Assembly (NCBI GenBank): GCA_034440595.1
Contig: JAWXCH010000595.1
Location: 1-5,077 of the forward strand
Source: JAWXCH01 sp034440595
GTDB lineage: Bacteria; Planctomycetota; Planctomycetia; Pirellulales; JALHPA01
Length of the DNA: 5,077 bases
Direction: 5' to 3'
Positions within the stretch are counted from its first letter, which is position 1. The number at the start of each line of letters is the position of its first letter. The position numbers and the translations under genes were made by a program. The notes under the pieces are model-generated. The model searched no databases, was not told the origin of the DNA, and saw nothing but the letters and a program-made list of their open reading frames with translations. Positions 1-5,077 of the stretch are shown one piece after another.

Positions 1-135
1 ATCACTATACTGTGAACGATATCCAATCCCTAGGGCACCTCATCCTCTCGCGTCCGCAACCACCTTGAGCTAGCATAGATGTGTAGATACCAATGGGCAA
101 AGCCAGTGGCACACAACACTACTTGTTACAAAGCA

Positions 136-462
136 CTAGGGCGCGTCAATTGCCATGATCTCGACCGGGTTGCCGCTCGGGTCGGCGATATACGTGCTGC
201 GAGTGCCGTCGCGATGCGCTTTCAGTGGGCCAAACTTCTCCGCTTGGGTCGAAGAAAACGCAATATGCGGTGGGTGCTGACTCTTGGTCACCAGCGCCAG
301 TTGCATGTTCGAGAAGGTGAGCATTCCCCAAGTCGCATCTTGATAAGCGACTTCGCATCGAAAATTTGCGCGATACCACTCGATGGCGGCCGCGATATCG
401 TCCACGGCAATCGCCACGTGGTGCATCGCGTCGAGATCGGTGGTGGTAGCTGAAGTAGTCAT
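136..462 (-). CDS. Compact VOC (glyoxalase/bleomycin-resistance fold) family protein
   Basis: This is a 108-residue single-domain protein of the vicinal-oxygen-chelate superfamily. The N-terminal strand carries the typical HHVAIAVDDI motif (residues 14-23), followed by the helix AAIEWY. The C-terminal strand carries DPSGNPVEIM (94-103). Candidate metal ligands are H15, H66 (in PPHIAF) and E101. The usual second ligand is not obvious: Q54 or A56 falls near that position. The protein is slightly shorter than the usual 120-130 residues, mainly between H66 and E101, yet both ends of the fold are present, so it looks compact rather than truncated. The ATG at 462 was chosen because AAGGAGG lies 6 nt upstream and a promoter lies just before it. 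The same frame stays open to an ATG at 609, but that extension has no VOC character. Substrate and reaction cannot be told; dioxygenase, isomerase, lyase and drug-binding proteins share this fold. It is probably cytoplasmic and separately transcribed. Confidence 0.88.
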   Translation of the reverse strand: MTTSATTTDLDAMHHVAIAVDDIAAAIEWYRANFRCEVAYQDATWGMLTFSNMQLALVTKSQHPPHIAFSSTQAEKFGPLKAHRDGTRSTYIADPSGNPVEIMAIDAP

Positions 463-468
463 AGAGTG

Positions 469-475
469 CCTCCTT
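469..475 (-). promoter_or_regulatory. Strong ribosome binding site of the VOC gene
   Basis: The minus strand reads AAGGAGG here, a full match to the anti-Shine-Dalgarno sequence, with a 6-nt spacer to the ATG at 462. It decides the start of the VOC gene against the in-frame ATG at 609. It is clearly the best ribosome binding site in the window; the other genes have weak sites or none. Confidence 0.85.
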
Positions 476-504
476 TTAGAGAGCCGCGCTGGATGGACAA
501 CTTC

Positions 505-532
505 AGTGTAGCAGTTCACCGACGGTGGACAA
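505..532 (-). promoter_or_regulatory. Candidate sigma-70 promoter of the VOC gene, extended -10
   Basis: On the minus strand a -35 box TTGTCC (527-532, 4 of 6 matches) is separated by 16 bp from a -10 box TACACT (505-510, 4 of 6). The -10 box is preceded by TGC, which fits the TGn extended -10 element. Transcription would begin near 498, giving a leader of about 36 nt that holds the AAGGAGG site. It lies downstream of the sugar dehydrogenase stop, so the VOC gene is probably its own unit. The match was found by eye and has no experimental support. Confidence 0.4.
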
Positions 533-537
533 TCGCT

Positions 538-621
538 CTGTGCCCGGCGACGTCCCTTCTTCGAGACCAGTATTCCCGCAGCCACCATTCCGGCAATGCC
601 TAATGCCATGGTCGATGGGCG
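538..621 (-). other. Cryptic PEP-CTERM-like tail between genes (possible decayed remnant)
   Basis: On the minus strand, in the same frame as both the sugar dehydrogenase upstream and the VOC gene downstream, a short open stretch encodes RPST, then the hydrophobic run LGIAGMVAAGILV, then SKKGRRR. This order (Pro-Ser-Thr, membrane segment, basic cluster) resembles the end of a PEP-CTERM protein but lacks the Glu of the PEP motif. Two in-frame TAG codons (646-648 and 634-636) separate it from the dehydrogenase. There is no ribosome binding site at the ATG at 607-609. It may be a relic of a former protein end or a chance resemblance; I do not call it a gene. Confidence 0.2.
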
Positions 622-645
622 CCAAATGACGCACTAACTGGGCTG

Positions 646-2184
646 CTAAATTCCTCGACGCGCAGTACGTAATACGCCAGCCGTTCGGCCGACTTGCGAG
701 TAGGCGAACGCGGCAAGACCGACCCCCGCGAAGCCAAACAGCAGTACCGACGATGGTTCTGGCACAGCTTCGACACCTGGAGGGATTCCTTGGCCCCAAC
801 TGCTGAGTACGGCGTTCAGATCATCCTGGCCGACACTGCCGCTGCCATCATAATCTGCCAACACATTACCGGGAGGAACGGTCTGTCCCCAGTTACTCAG
901 GATCAAATTCAAATCGTCCTGCCCGACGAATCCGTCACTATCGAGATCGCCTTCCAACTCCGGGATAATCCGATAGATATCCCCTGCACCCAGCAGCACC
1001 ATGTACAGCTCGCCGTTGTTGTCTTCGGCAAATGAGGCCAAGTTAAAAGCGTTACTCAGACTACCGGGAGGATCCAACTGAGCGGTTCGATCTACAATGT
1101 CAGTCTTCGTTGCACCATCGTACCGGAACGAACCGACTTGTCCGGTGATGTAATCGCCGTAAAAGTAGGTTCCGTCCAGGCCAGGGATGGCCCCGCGATA
1201 CATATATCCACCTGTGATGGAATGACTACCTGCTCCGGAATCATACTCATGCACCGGATCAACGACGGTTCCCAATATCGTTCCGGGAGGAGCCTTCGGA
1301 CCAGCAACCGTCCCTTCGCGGAACGACCACCCGTAGTTGATCAGACTCGCAGCATTGGAAGCCTGAAAGTCGATCTCCTCTTTGGCATTCTGACCGACAT
1401 CACCAATCCACAAGTCCCCAGTCTGCCGGTCAAAGCTATTGCGGAACGGATTTCGCAAACCGATCGACCAGATTTCGTCTACACCGGGCGTGGCTCCGGC
1501 AAATGGGTTGCCGGCAGGAATGCCATAATTGCCACCCGGAGCGTTATTTCCGTTCACATCAATCCGCAACATCTTGCCATGCGGCGAATTGATATTCTGC
1601 GATTGCTGCAAATCATCGTTGCCACCGCCGCCATCTCCCGTACCAATGTACAAGTGACTGGTACCCGGCTTGAAACCGATCCAGCCACCGTTGTGATTAT
1701 CTAGCGAGGTGTTCGGTCGGTCCAGCGTCAGCAAATTCGTAGCTGTATTGCTGGCAGTGGTGGAGTTCAGGTAATTTCCGCCGGAGATATTTGCCTGATA
1801 GCGATTAATCAGCAAGTCCCCTTCATTCGACCCTGTAGGGCCAGTCGAGAAGGTATAGAATCGGCCGTTGTTGACGTAGTTGGGATCAAATGCCAAACCG
1901 AGGAGTCCGCGCTCGCCGACGGTTGTCGGGGCGGGAGACAACGTCATGAATGTGCCGGTAACGGCGCTGCTCGACAAATCTACAATCTTGATTGCCCCGC
2001 CGCGTTCGGCAACAAACAGCTTATTCGGCACACCAGGAGCGGGCGTGGCATATATGGGATTCGTCAACCCAGTGGTGACCACCGGTTGCAGTTTCAGTGG
2101 GGGCTGTGCCCAGGCGGTACTGCCGGTGAGCAGTAGAACGGCAATGGAGAACAATGCCGCGCGTTGCAACGGGGAGAATCGCAT
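646..2184 (-). CDS. Secreted PQQ-type sugar (glucose/sorbosone) dehydrogenase with dockerin-like doublet and PEP-CTERM anchor
   Basis: The 512-residue product starts with a signal peptide (basic start, hydrophobic core, likely cut after TAWA at 26). A GSDH six-bladed propeller domain fills about 30-408. Its landmarks are GERGLLGLAF (90-99), NHNGG (163-167, with H164 in the place of the catalytic His of soluble PQQ glucose dehydrogenase), GLRNPF (242-247), GDVGQN (261-266) and NYGW (283-286). Two EF-hand/dockerin type I repeats follow (412-439 and 443-470), then VPEPSS (474-479), a membrane segment to about 496 and a basic tail. Family members oxidise aldose sugars with PQQ, but many planctomycete homologues have no known substrate. 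Export followed by PEP-CTERM sorting to the cell surface is inferred. The ATG at 2184 is preferred because GAGG lies 6 nt upstream and it gives a tidy signal peptide. A GTG at 2196 would add four residues. The basic tail is longer than usual, about 20 residues past the membrane segment. Confidence 0.87.
   Translation of the reverse strand: MRFSPLQRAALFSIAVLLLTGSTAWAQPPLKLQPVVTTGLTNPIYATPAPGVPNKLFVAERGGAIKIVDLSSSAVTGTFMTLSPAPTTVGERGLLGLAFDPNYVNNGRFYTFSTGPTGSNEGDLLINRYQANISGGNYLNSTTASNTATNLLTLDRPNTSLDNHNGGWIGFKPGTSHLYIGTGDGGGGNDDLQQSQNINSPHGKMLRIDVNGNNAPGGNYGIPAGNPFAGATPGVDEIWSIGLRNPFRNSFDRQTGDLWIGDVGQNAKEEIDFQASNAASLINYGWSFREGTVAGPKAPPGTILGTVVDPVHEYDSGAGSHSITGGYMYRGAIPGLDGTYFYGDYITGQVGSFRYDGATKTDIVDRTAQLDPPGSLSNAFNLASFAEDNNGELYMVLLGAGDIYRIIPELEGDLDSDGFVGQDDLNLILSNWGQTVPPGNVLADYDGSGSVGQDDLNAVLSSWGQGIPPGVEAVPEPSSVLLFGFAGVGLAAFAYSQVGRTAGVLRTARRGI
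775..951 (-). repeat. Tandem dockerin type I / EF-hand-like repeat coding region
   Basis: Two 28-residue units 31 residues apart lie within the sugar dehydrogenase gene. Each has a calcium-loop pattern and ends in a W-G-Q...I/V-P-P-G segment. Unit 1 has DLDSDGFVGQDDL and unit 2 has DYDGSGSVGQDDL, with loop positions 1, 3, 5 and 12 filled by D, D, D, D in unit 1 and D, D, S, D in unit 2. The shared GQDDLN and SxWGQ segments point to internal duplication. Such doublets are frequent just before PEP-CTERM signals in planctomycete exported proteins. Whether they bind a cohesin or only calcium cannot be told. Confidence 0.85.
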
Positions 2185-2309
2185 AAGTTGCCTCACTGAA
2201 AGAGGAGTCCGTCTGGCCTTTTGCAGTTCACCGGCCCCCGTGTCGGCGGCTGCAAAGTGACCCGTATCAGCGCAAAGAATTCGCGCCTCTACGGGTTATG
2301 CCATCGCAT

Positions 2310-2339
2310 ATTCTAGTTTCGTTCGTTACGGCAACGCAA
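2310..2339 (-). promoter_or_regulatory. Weak candidate promoter of the sugar dehydrogenase gene
   Basis: Within the 220-bp gap upstream of the dehydrogenase, the minus strand reads TTGCGT (2334-2339, 3 of 6 matches to -35), then an 18-bp spacer, then TAGAAT (2310-2315, 5 of 6 matches to -10). The leader would be about 120 nt long. The -10 match is good but the -35 is poor, so this is only a candidate. No operator, riboswitch or clear hairpin-plus-U-tract terminator was seen in the rest of the gap. Confidence 0.22.
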
Positions 2340-2404
2340 GGGAAATGCAGTGCTGCCAACAAGAAAAGCCAAATGCTATCGCTAGACAGTCCAATGATGG
2401 GGAC

Positions 2405-3739
2405 TTACACACTCATCCCCGCTAGCCAGCCGGTGCTGAACGCGGCTTGGAAGTTATAGCCGCCGATTGGGCCGTCTAGATCCAGCACCTCGCCAGCCCA
2501 GTAGAGGTCCGGCACCAGCTTGCTTTGCATGCTGCGCGAGTCGACTTCATCCAGCGAAACACCTCCGGCGGTGACTTCTGCCTTTTCAAAGCCACGTGTG
2601 CCGCTGACGGACACTTGTGTGCCCTTTAACGCAGCCACTAGATTCGCACGCCCCGCTTTGCTCAGCTCGGCCACACGTGTCTCACTGGTCAGGCCGACGC
2701 GTGACAGCAATACTTCGGCCAGGCGTCGCGGCAGGACATCCGGCAGTATGGCCAATAGCGACTTCTTTCCCTCATTCGCCGCAGCCGTCTTGAACGACTC
2801 TTCCAACTCCGCAGCCGAAATCGCGGGCACAAAGTCACACTCGACCATCAAGTTGTGCAAGTTATTTCGCACGGTCACGGCCCGGCTGACATCTAGAACC
2901 ACCGGGCCAGAAAATCCAAAGTGTGTAAACAAAAACGACCCACGCCGCTCATCCAGTACGCCGGGCGGATGACCTTGTTTCGTGCGTTTTCCTTTTTGCT
3001 TCGTTGAAACGGCGACCGCAGCTTGTGCAGGTTCGTCCGCTCCACCGGTTGCGCTATCTGATAGCGATAACTCCATTCGCTCCACTACACGCACACGCAC
3101 GTCCGGCAGTGTCAGCCCTTTCAGATCATGGATCCAGCTCTCACCGGTCGTCAGTGGTACGAGTGCCGGCGTGGGATGAATCACAGTATGCCCAAGTTGC
3201 CGTGCCCAGGCGTAGCCGTCGCCGCGCGTGCCGCAACCGGGGTAGGATTTGCCCCCCACGGTGATGATCAGATTGCGCGACGTGATCGTCCGCTTGGAGG
3301 TTTGCAGTTCAAATCCACTCTCCAACCGCCGCAACTGCTCCAGCGGTTCATCCAGTGAAATCTCGCAACTCGTCCGGCGCAGCCGTGCCATGAAGGCTGC
3401 CAACACGTCGGTTGCATGATTGCTGGCGGGAAAAATCTTGCCTGTCTCTTCGACTTTGGTTTCGACTCCTTCGTTTTCGACCAGCGCGACCACGTCATCC
3501 GGGCCAAGTGCCGCCAGTGCCGAATGCAGAAACTTACCCTGCGTGCCATATGCGGTCACAATTCCACGCGCATCGGTCGCATGCGTCAGGTTGCAGCGTG
3601 TGCCCCCTGACATCAGGATTTTGACGCCCGGCTTGCGGTTCTTTTCCAGCAGGAGCGTGTTCAGCCCACGCGAGGCAGCACGTTCGGTAGCGACCAGCCC
3701 GGCGGCACCGGCCCCGACAACAACAACGTCGTAATCCAT
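2405..3739 (-). CDS. HI0933/YhiN-family (BaiN-like) NAD(P)/FAD-dependent oxidoreductase
   Basis: This 444-residue cytoplasmic flavoprotein begins with an FAD Rossmann fold: VVVVGAGAAG (5-14), with E32 in LLLEK likely to bind the adenosine ribose. Family hallmarks follow: ILMSGGTRCNLTH (41-53), TVGGKSYPGCGTRGDGYAWA (160-179), LFTHFGFSGPVVLD (270-283), EKAEVTAGGVSLDEVD (385-400) and the C-terminal FAD motif WAGEVLDLDGPIGGYNFQ (414-431). A Lys/Gly-rich insertion at about 223-267 makes the protein longer than typical members, which have roughly 390-420 residues. The ATG at 3739 places the dinucleotide motif at the very N-terminus and has a weak AAGAAAG site 7 nt upstream. The longer frame from GTG 3799 would overlap the acyltransferase gene and adds non-family sequence. 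It sits 40 bp after the acyltransferase, so it is probably the third gene of a cmk operon. RefSeq names such as BaiN or aminoacetone oxidase rest on few members, so the reaction here is unknown. Confidence 0.9.
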   Translation of the reverse strand: MDYDVVVVGAGAAGLVATERAASRGLNTLLLEKNRKPGVKILMSGGTRCNLTHATDARGIVTAYGTQGKFLHSALAALGPDDVVALVENEGVETKVEETGKIFPASNHATDVLAAFMARLRRTSCEISLDEPLEQLRRLESGFELQTSKRTITSRNLIITVGGKSYPGCGTRGDGYAWARQLGHTVIHPTPALVPLTTGESWIHDLKGLTLPDVRVRVVERMELSLSDSATGGADEPAQAAVAVSTKQKGKRTKQGHPPGVLDERRGSFLFTHFGFSGPVVLDVSRAVTVRNNLHNLMVECDFVPAISAAELEESFKTAAANEGKKSLLAILPDVLPRRLAEVLLSRVGLTSETRVAELSKAGRANLVAALKGTQVSVSGTRGFEKAEVTAGGVSLDEVDSRSMQSKLVPDLYWAGEVLDLDGPIGGYNFQAAFSTGWLAGMSV

Positions 3740-3779
3740 TAGAAAACTTTCTTGCTGAAGCTGACAGTTAACGGCACGT

Positions 3780-4628
3780 TCAGCAGGATTGCATTGCACG
3801 AAGACGTTTCACTTTGGCCAGTTCGTAGCATTCGCGGATGCGGCGATCGACCTCGGCCAACAGTGTCGCATCGTCGCACTTCGCTGTCGCCTCGGGCATG
3901 AACGGCTCGCCAAACTGAATGTGAATCACACCGAATAGTTTGGGAAACTTGGCCCCGCGTGGAAAGGCCTCGTGAGCGCCGGCGATTCCCACCGGCACTA
4001 GCGGCACCTTCGTCCGCCGCGCCAAAGCACAAAAACCTGGCATCAGCGGTTGAATCACACCGTCCCACGAACGTGCTCCCTCGGGAAATATGAGCACCGC
4101 CTCGCCCAGCTTTAGCCGCTTGAGAGTTTCTTTAATTCCGCCAACTCCAAGCCCCTCTTGGTCCAGCGGAATGGCATCGAGCGAACCGATCAGCCAACTG
4201 AGCGGCGGCTTGAAGAGTGTCTTGCGTGCCAGGTAATTCAAGTGCCGTAGCGTGACTGAGCCGATGCTGGGGGGATCAAAATGGCTCTGGTGGTTGGCCA
4301 GCAGCATCGCCCCACCGGTCGATGGCACCAGTCGCTGATCGTGGACACGCACGCGATAGAATACCAACAGGATGATCCGCGCAGTCCACCAGATGATACG
4401 GTAGTGTAAACGTGTGCCAATGCTACGACGATGGATAGCCGCCTCAGGGTTGGTGGCCCGCCGCGCTGAGCGTGCTGCTGCTGAGGTGGTCGCAGCAGTA
4501 CGATTCTCGACCGTGACAGGCGGGATCGCGGTTGCAGCATCCGCTGATTCGGAGTGATTTGGCTGTGGTTCGTTATTTGGATGTGGATCCTTTGATCCGA
4601 AATTGCCTGATTCTAGGTTCATGTTCAT
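3780..4628 (-). CDS. PlsC-type lysophospholipid acyltransferase (1-acylglycerol-3-phosphate acyltransferase family)
   Basis: The 282-residue product has the four acyltransferase blocks: NHQSHFDP (112-119, the catalytic HX4D pair H113/D118), the RKTLF...DAIPLD region (135-156), FPEGARS (181-187, which binds the glycerol phosphate) and VPLVPVGI (208-215). A hydrophobic, Trp-rich segment at about 77-91 should attach it to the inner face of the membrane. The family moves an acyl group to the sn-2 position of lysophosphatidate, giving phosphatidate. The first 65 residues are low complexity, rich in Asn, Pro, Ala and Thr, and have no counterpart in usual PlsC proteins. No start codon lies between the two ATGs at 4628/4622 and the conserved domain, so the extension seems to be translated. 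There is no clear Shine-Dalgarno site. It follows cmk by 69 bp and precedes the flavoprotein by 40 bp. Substrate choice (lysophosphatidate or another lysolipid) is inferred only from the family. Confidence 0.9.
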   Translation of the reverse strand: MNMNLESGNFGSKDPHPNNEPQPNHSESADAATAIPPVTVENRTAATTSAAARSARRATNPEAAIHRRSIGTRLHYRIIWWTARIILLVFYRVRVHDQRLVPSTGGAMLLANHQSHFDPPSIGSVTLRHLNYLARKTLFKPPLSWLIGSLDAIPLDQEGLGVGGIKETLKRLKLGEAVLIFPEGARSWDGVIQPLMPGFCALARRTKVPLVPVGIAGAHEAFPRGAKFPKLFGVIHIQFGEPFMPEATAKCDDATLLAEVDRRIRECYELAKVKRLRAMQSC

Positions 4629-4697
4629 TGGCCCATCGGCGACATCAAGTTGAATATTGCCAGCAGTCGAGAAGTTATGGTTTTTCGACAGGATAAA

Positions 4698-5077
4698 CTA
4701 ATTTGACGATAACATCCGCGCGCGGACCAGACTCTCCAGCTTGTCGATGACTTCGTTCTGCGTCAAACCGTCGGTCAATACTTCAATTGCATCCGCCGCC
4801 TGAGCCAGTGGCCCGACGGCGCGGCCAGTGTCGCTGGCGTCTCGTTGGTTCTGCTGAGCCAGCAGCGTTTCAAAGTCGACGGTCTCACCTTGCAATGCCA
4901 GTTCCCGTTGCCGCCGCTTGGCACGCTCCGCGGGGCTGGCCGTCAAATATATCTTGCACTCGGCATGTGGGAAAACCACCGTCCCTTGGTCGCGTCCTTC
5001 AGACACAATATTGTCCTGCCCGGCGATCTGCCGCTGCTGTGCCACGAGGATCGCGCGGACGCCCGGGTTATTCGCCG
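4698..5077 (-). CDS. cmk: Cytidylate kinase, C-terminal part (cut by window edge)
   Basis: The visible 125 residues are the C-terminal half of a (d)CMP kinase, which transfers phosphate from ATP to CMP or dCMP in the cytoplasm. The start lies beyond the window edge (usual length is about 220-230 residues). The first complete codon is at 5075. Visible landmarks are NNPGVRAILVAQQR (2-15), SEGRDQGTVVFPHAECKIYL (25-44), the lid region ASPAERAKRR (46-55) and QRDASDTGRAVGPL (77-90) followed by ADAIEV. By recollection of the E. coli enzyme, R28, R78, D82 and R85 match the CMP-binding residues R110, R181, D185 and R188, so the enzyme should be active. The frame has no internal stop up to the edge, so nothing suggests a pseudogene. 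It is probably co-transcribed with the acyltransferase and flavoprotein downstream; any promoter is off the window. Confidence 0.93.
   Translation of the reverse strand, partial: ANNPGVRAILVAQQRQIAGQDNIVSEGRDQGTVVFPHAECKIYLTASPAERAKRRQRELALQGETVDFETLLAQQNQRDASDTGRAVGPLAQAADAIEVLTDGLTQNEVIDKLESLVRARMLSSN

Noticed and set aside
90..109. Imperfect hairpin downstream of the VOC stop (CCAATGGGC / GCCAGTGG with loop AAA), considered as a terminator.
   Set aside because: The stem has a mismatch and a bulge and no U-tract follows on the minus strand.
1..135. Left end for a gene or promoter: TATACT at 6-11, the loose inverted pair TCAC-N6-GTGA near 4-17 and the palindrome CCCTAGGG at 28-35.
   Set aside because: No upstream -35 is visible, no credible reading frame follows on the plus strand, and these short symmetries are expected by chance. 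I see nothing supportable here.
79..453. Plus-strand reading frame of 124 codons opposite the VOC gene.
   Set aside because: It is the antisense shadow of a well-supported gene, with no family motif and no ribosome binding site.
608..645. Intrinsic terminator after the sugar dehydrogenase (GGCGCC and the CCATCGACCATGG stem).
   Set aside because: Stems are only 4-5 bp and lack a following U-tract.
1138..1704. Plus-strand reading frame of 188 codons opposite the sugar dehydrogenase.
   Set aside because: It lies wholly antisense to a propeller domain with clear family motifs; its composition follows from the opposite strand.
2341..2404. Terminator after the flavoprotein gene (the CTAGCGATAG area).
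   Set aside because: Only a three-base stem can form and there is no U-run; termination here cannot be supported by eye.
3740..3799. N-terminal extension of the flavoprotein from GTG 3799.
   Set aside because: It overlaps the end of the acyltransferase, lacks family similarity and would bury the FAD motif 28 residues in. ATG 3739 fits the family start.

Overview
The window looks like a chromosomal segment of a planctomycete, probably of the Pirellulales type. This is inferred from an exported sugar dehydrogenase that ends in a dockerin-like EF-hand doublet followed by a PEP-CTERM sorting signal, and from the style of the Cmk and VOC proteins. GC content is moderate. No mobile element, CRISPR array, tRNA or rRNA was seen. 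All five genes lie on the minus strand, so transcription runs from right (5077) to left (1).

Right half (about 5077 to 2405): a compact, probably co-transcribed trio. It begins with the C-terminal half of cytidylate kinase (cmk, cut by the window edge). After 69 bp comes a PlsC-type lysophospholipid acyltransferase with an unusual low-complexity N-terminus. After a further 40 bp comes an HI0933/YhiN (BaiN-like) flavoprotein. Cmk supplies CDP/dCDP, and CDP is needed upstream of CDP-diacylglycerol. PlsC makes phosphatidate, the other precursor of CDP-diacylglycerol. The first two genes therefore meet in phospholipid synthesis. The flavoprotein has no settled role, but I recall the same family beside cmk and plsC in distant phyla.

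Middle (2404 to 646): a 220-bp gap with a weak candidate promoter, then a secreted PQQ-type glucose/sorbosone dehydrogenase domain protein. It has a signal peptide, two dockerin-type repeats and a PEP-CTERM tail.

Left end (645 to 1): a short intergenic stretch holds a decayed-looking hydrophobic/Arg-rich reading frame and a good extended -10 promoter. A compact VOC (glyoxalase-fold) protein with a perfect AAGGAGG ribosome binding site follows. Positions 1-135 hold no gene that I can support.

Most of this is ordinary housekeeping or accessory content. The points worth a second look are the conserved flavoprotein-cmk-plsC linkage, the lineage-specific insertions in the flavoprotein and PlsC, and the cryptic second PEP-CTERM-like tail between the sugar dehydrogenase and the VOC gene.
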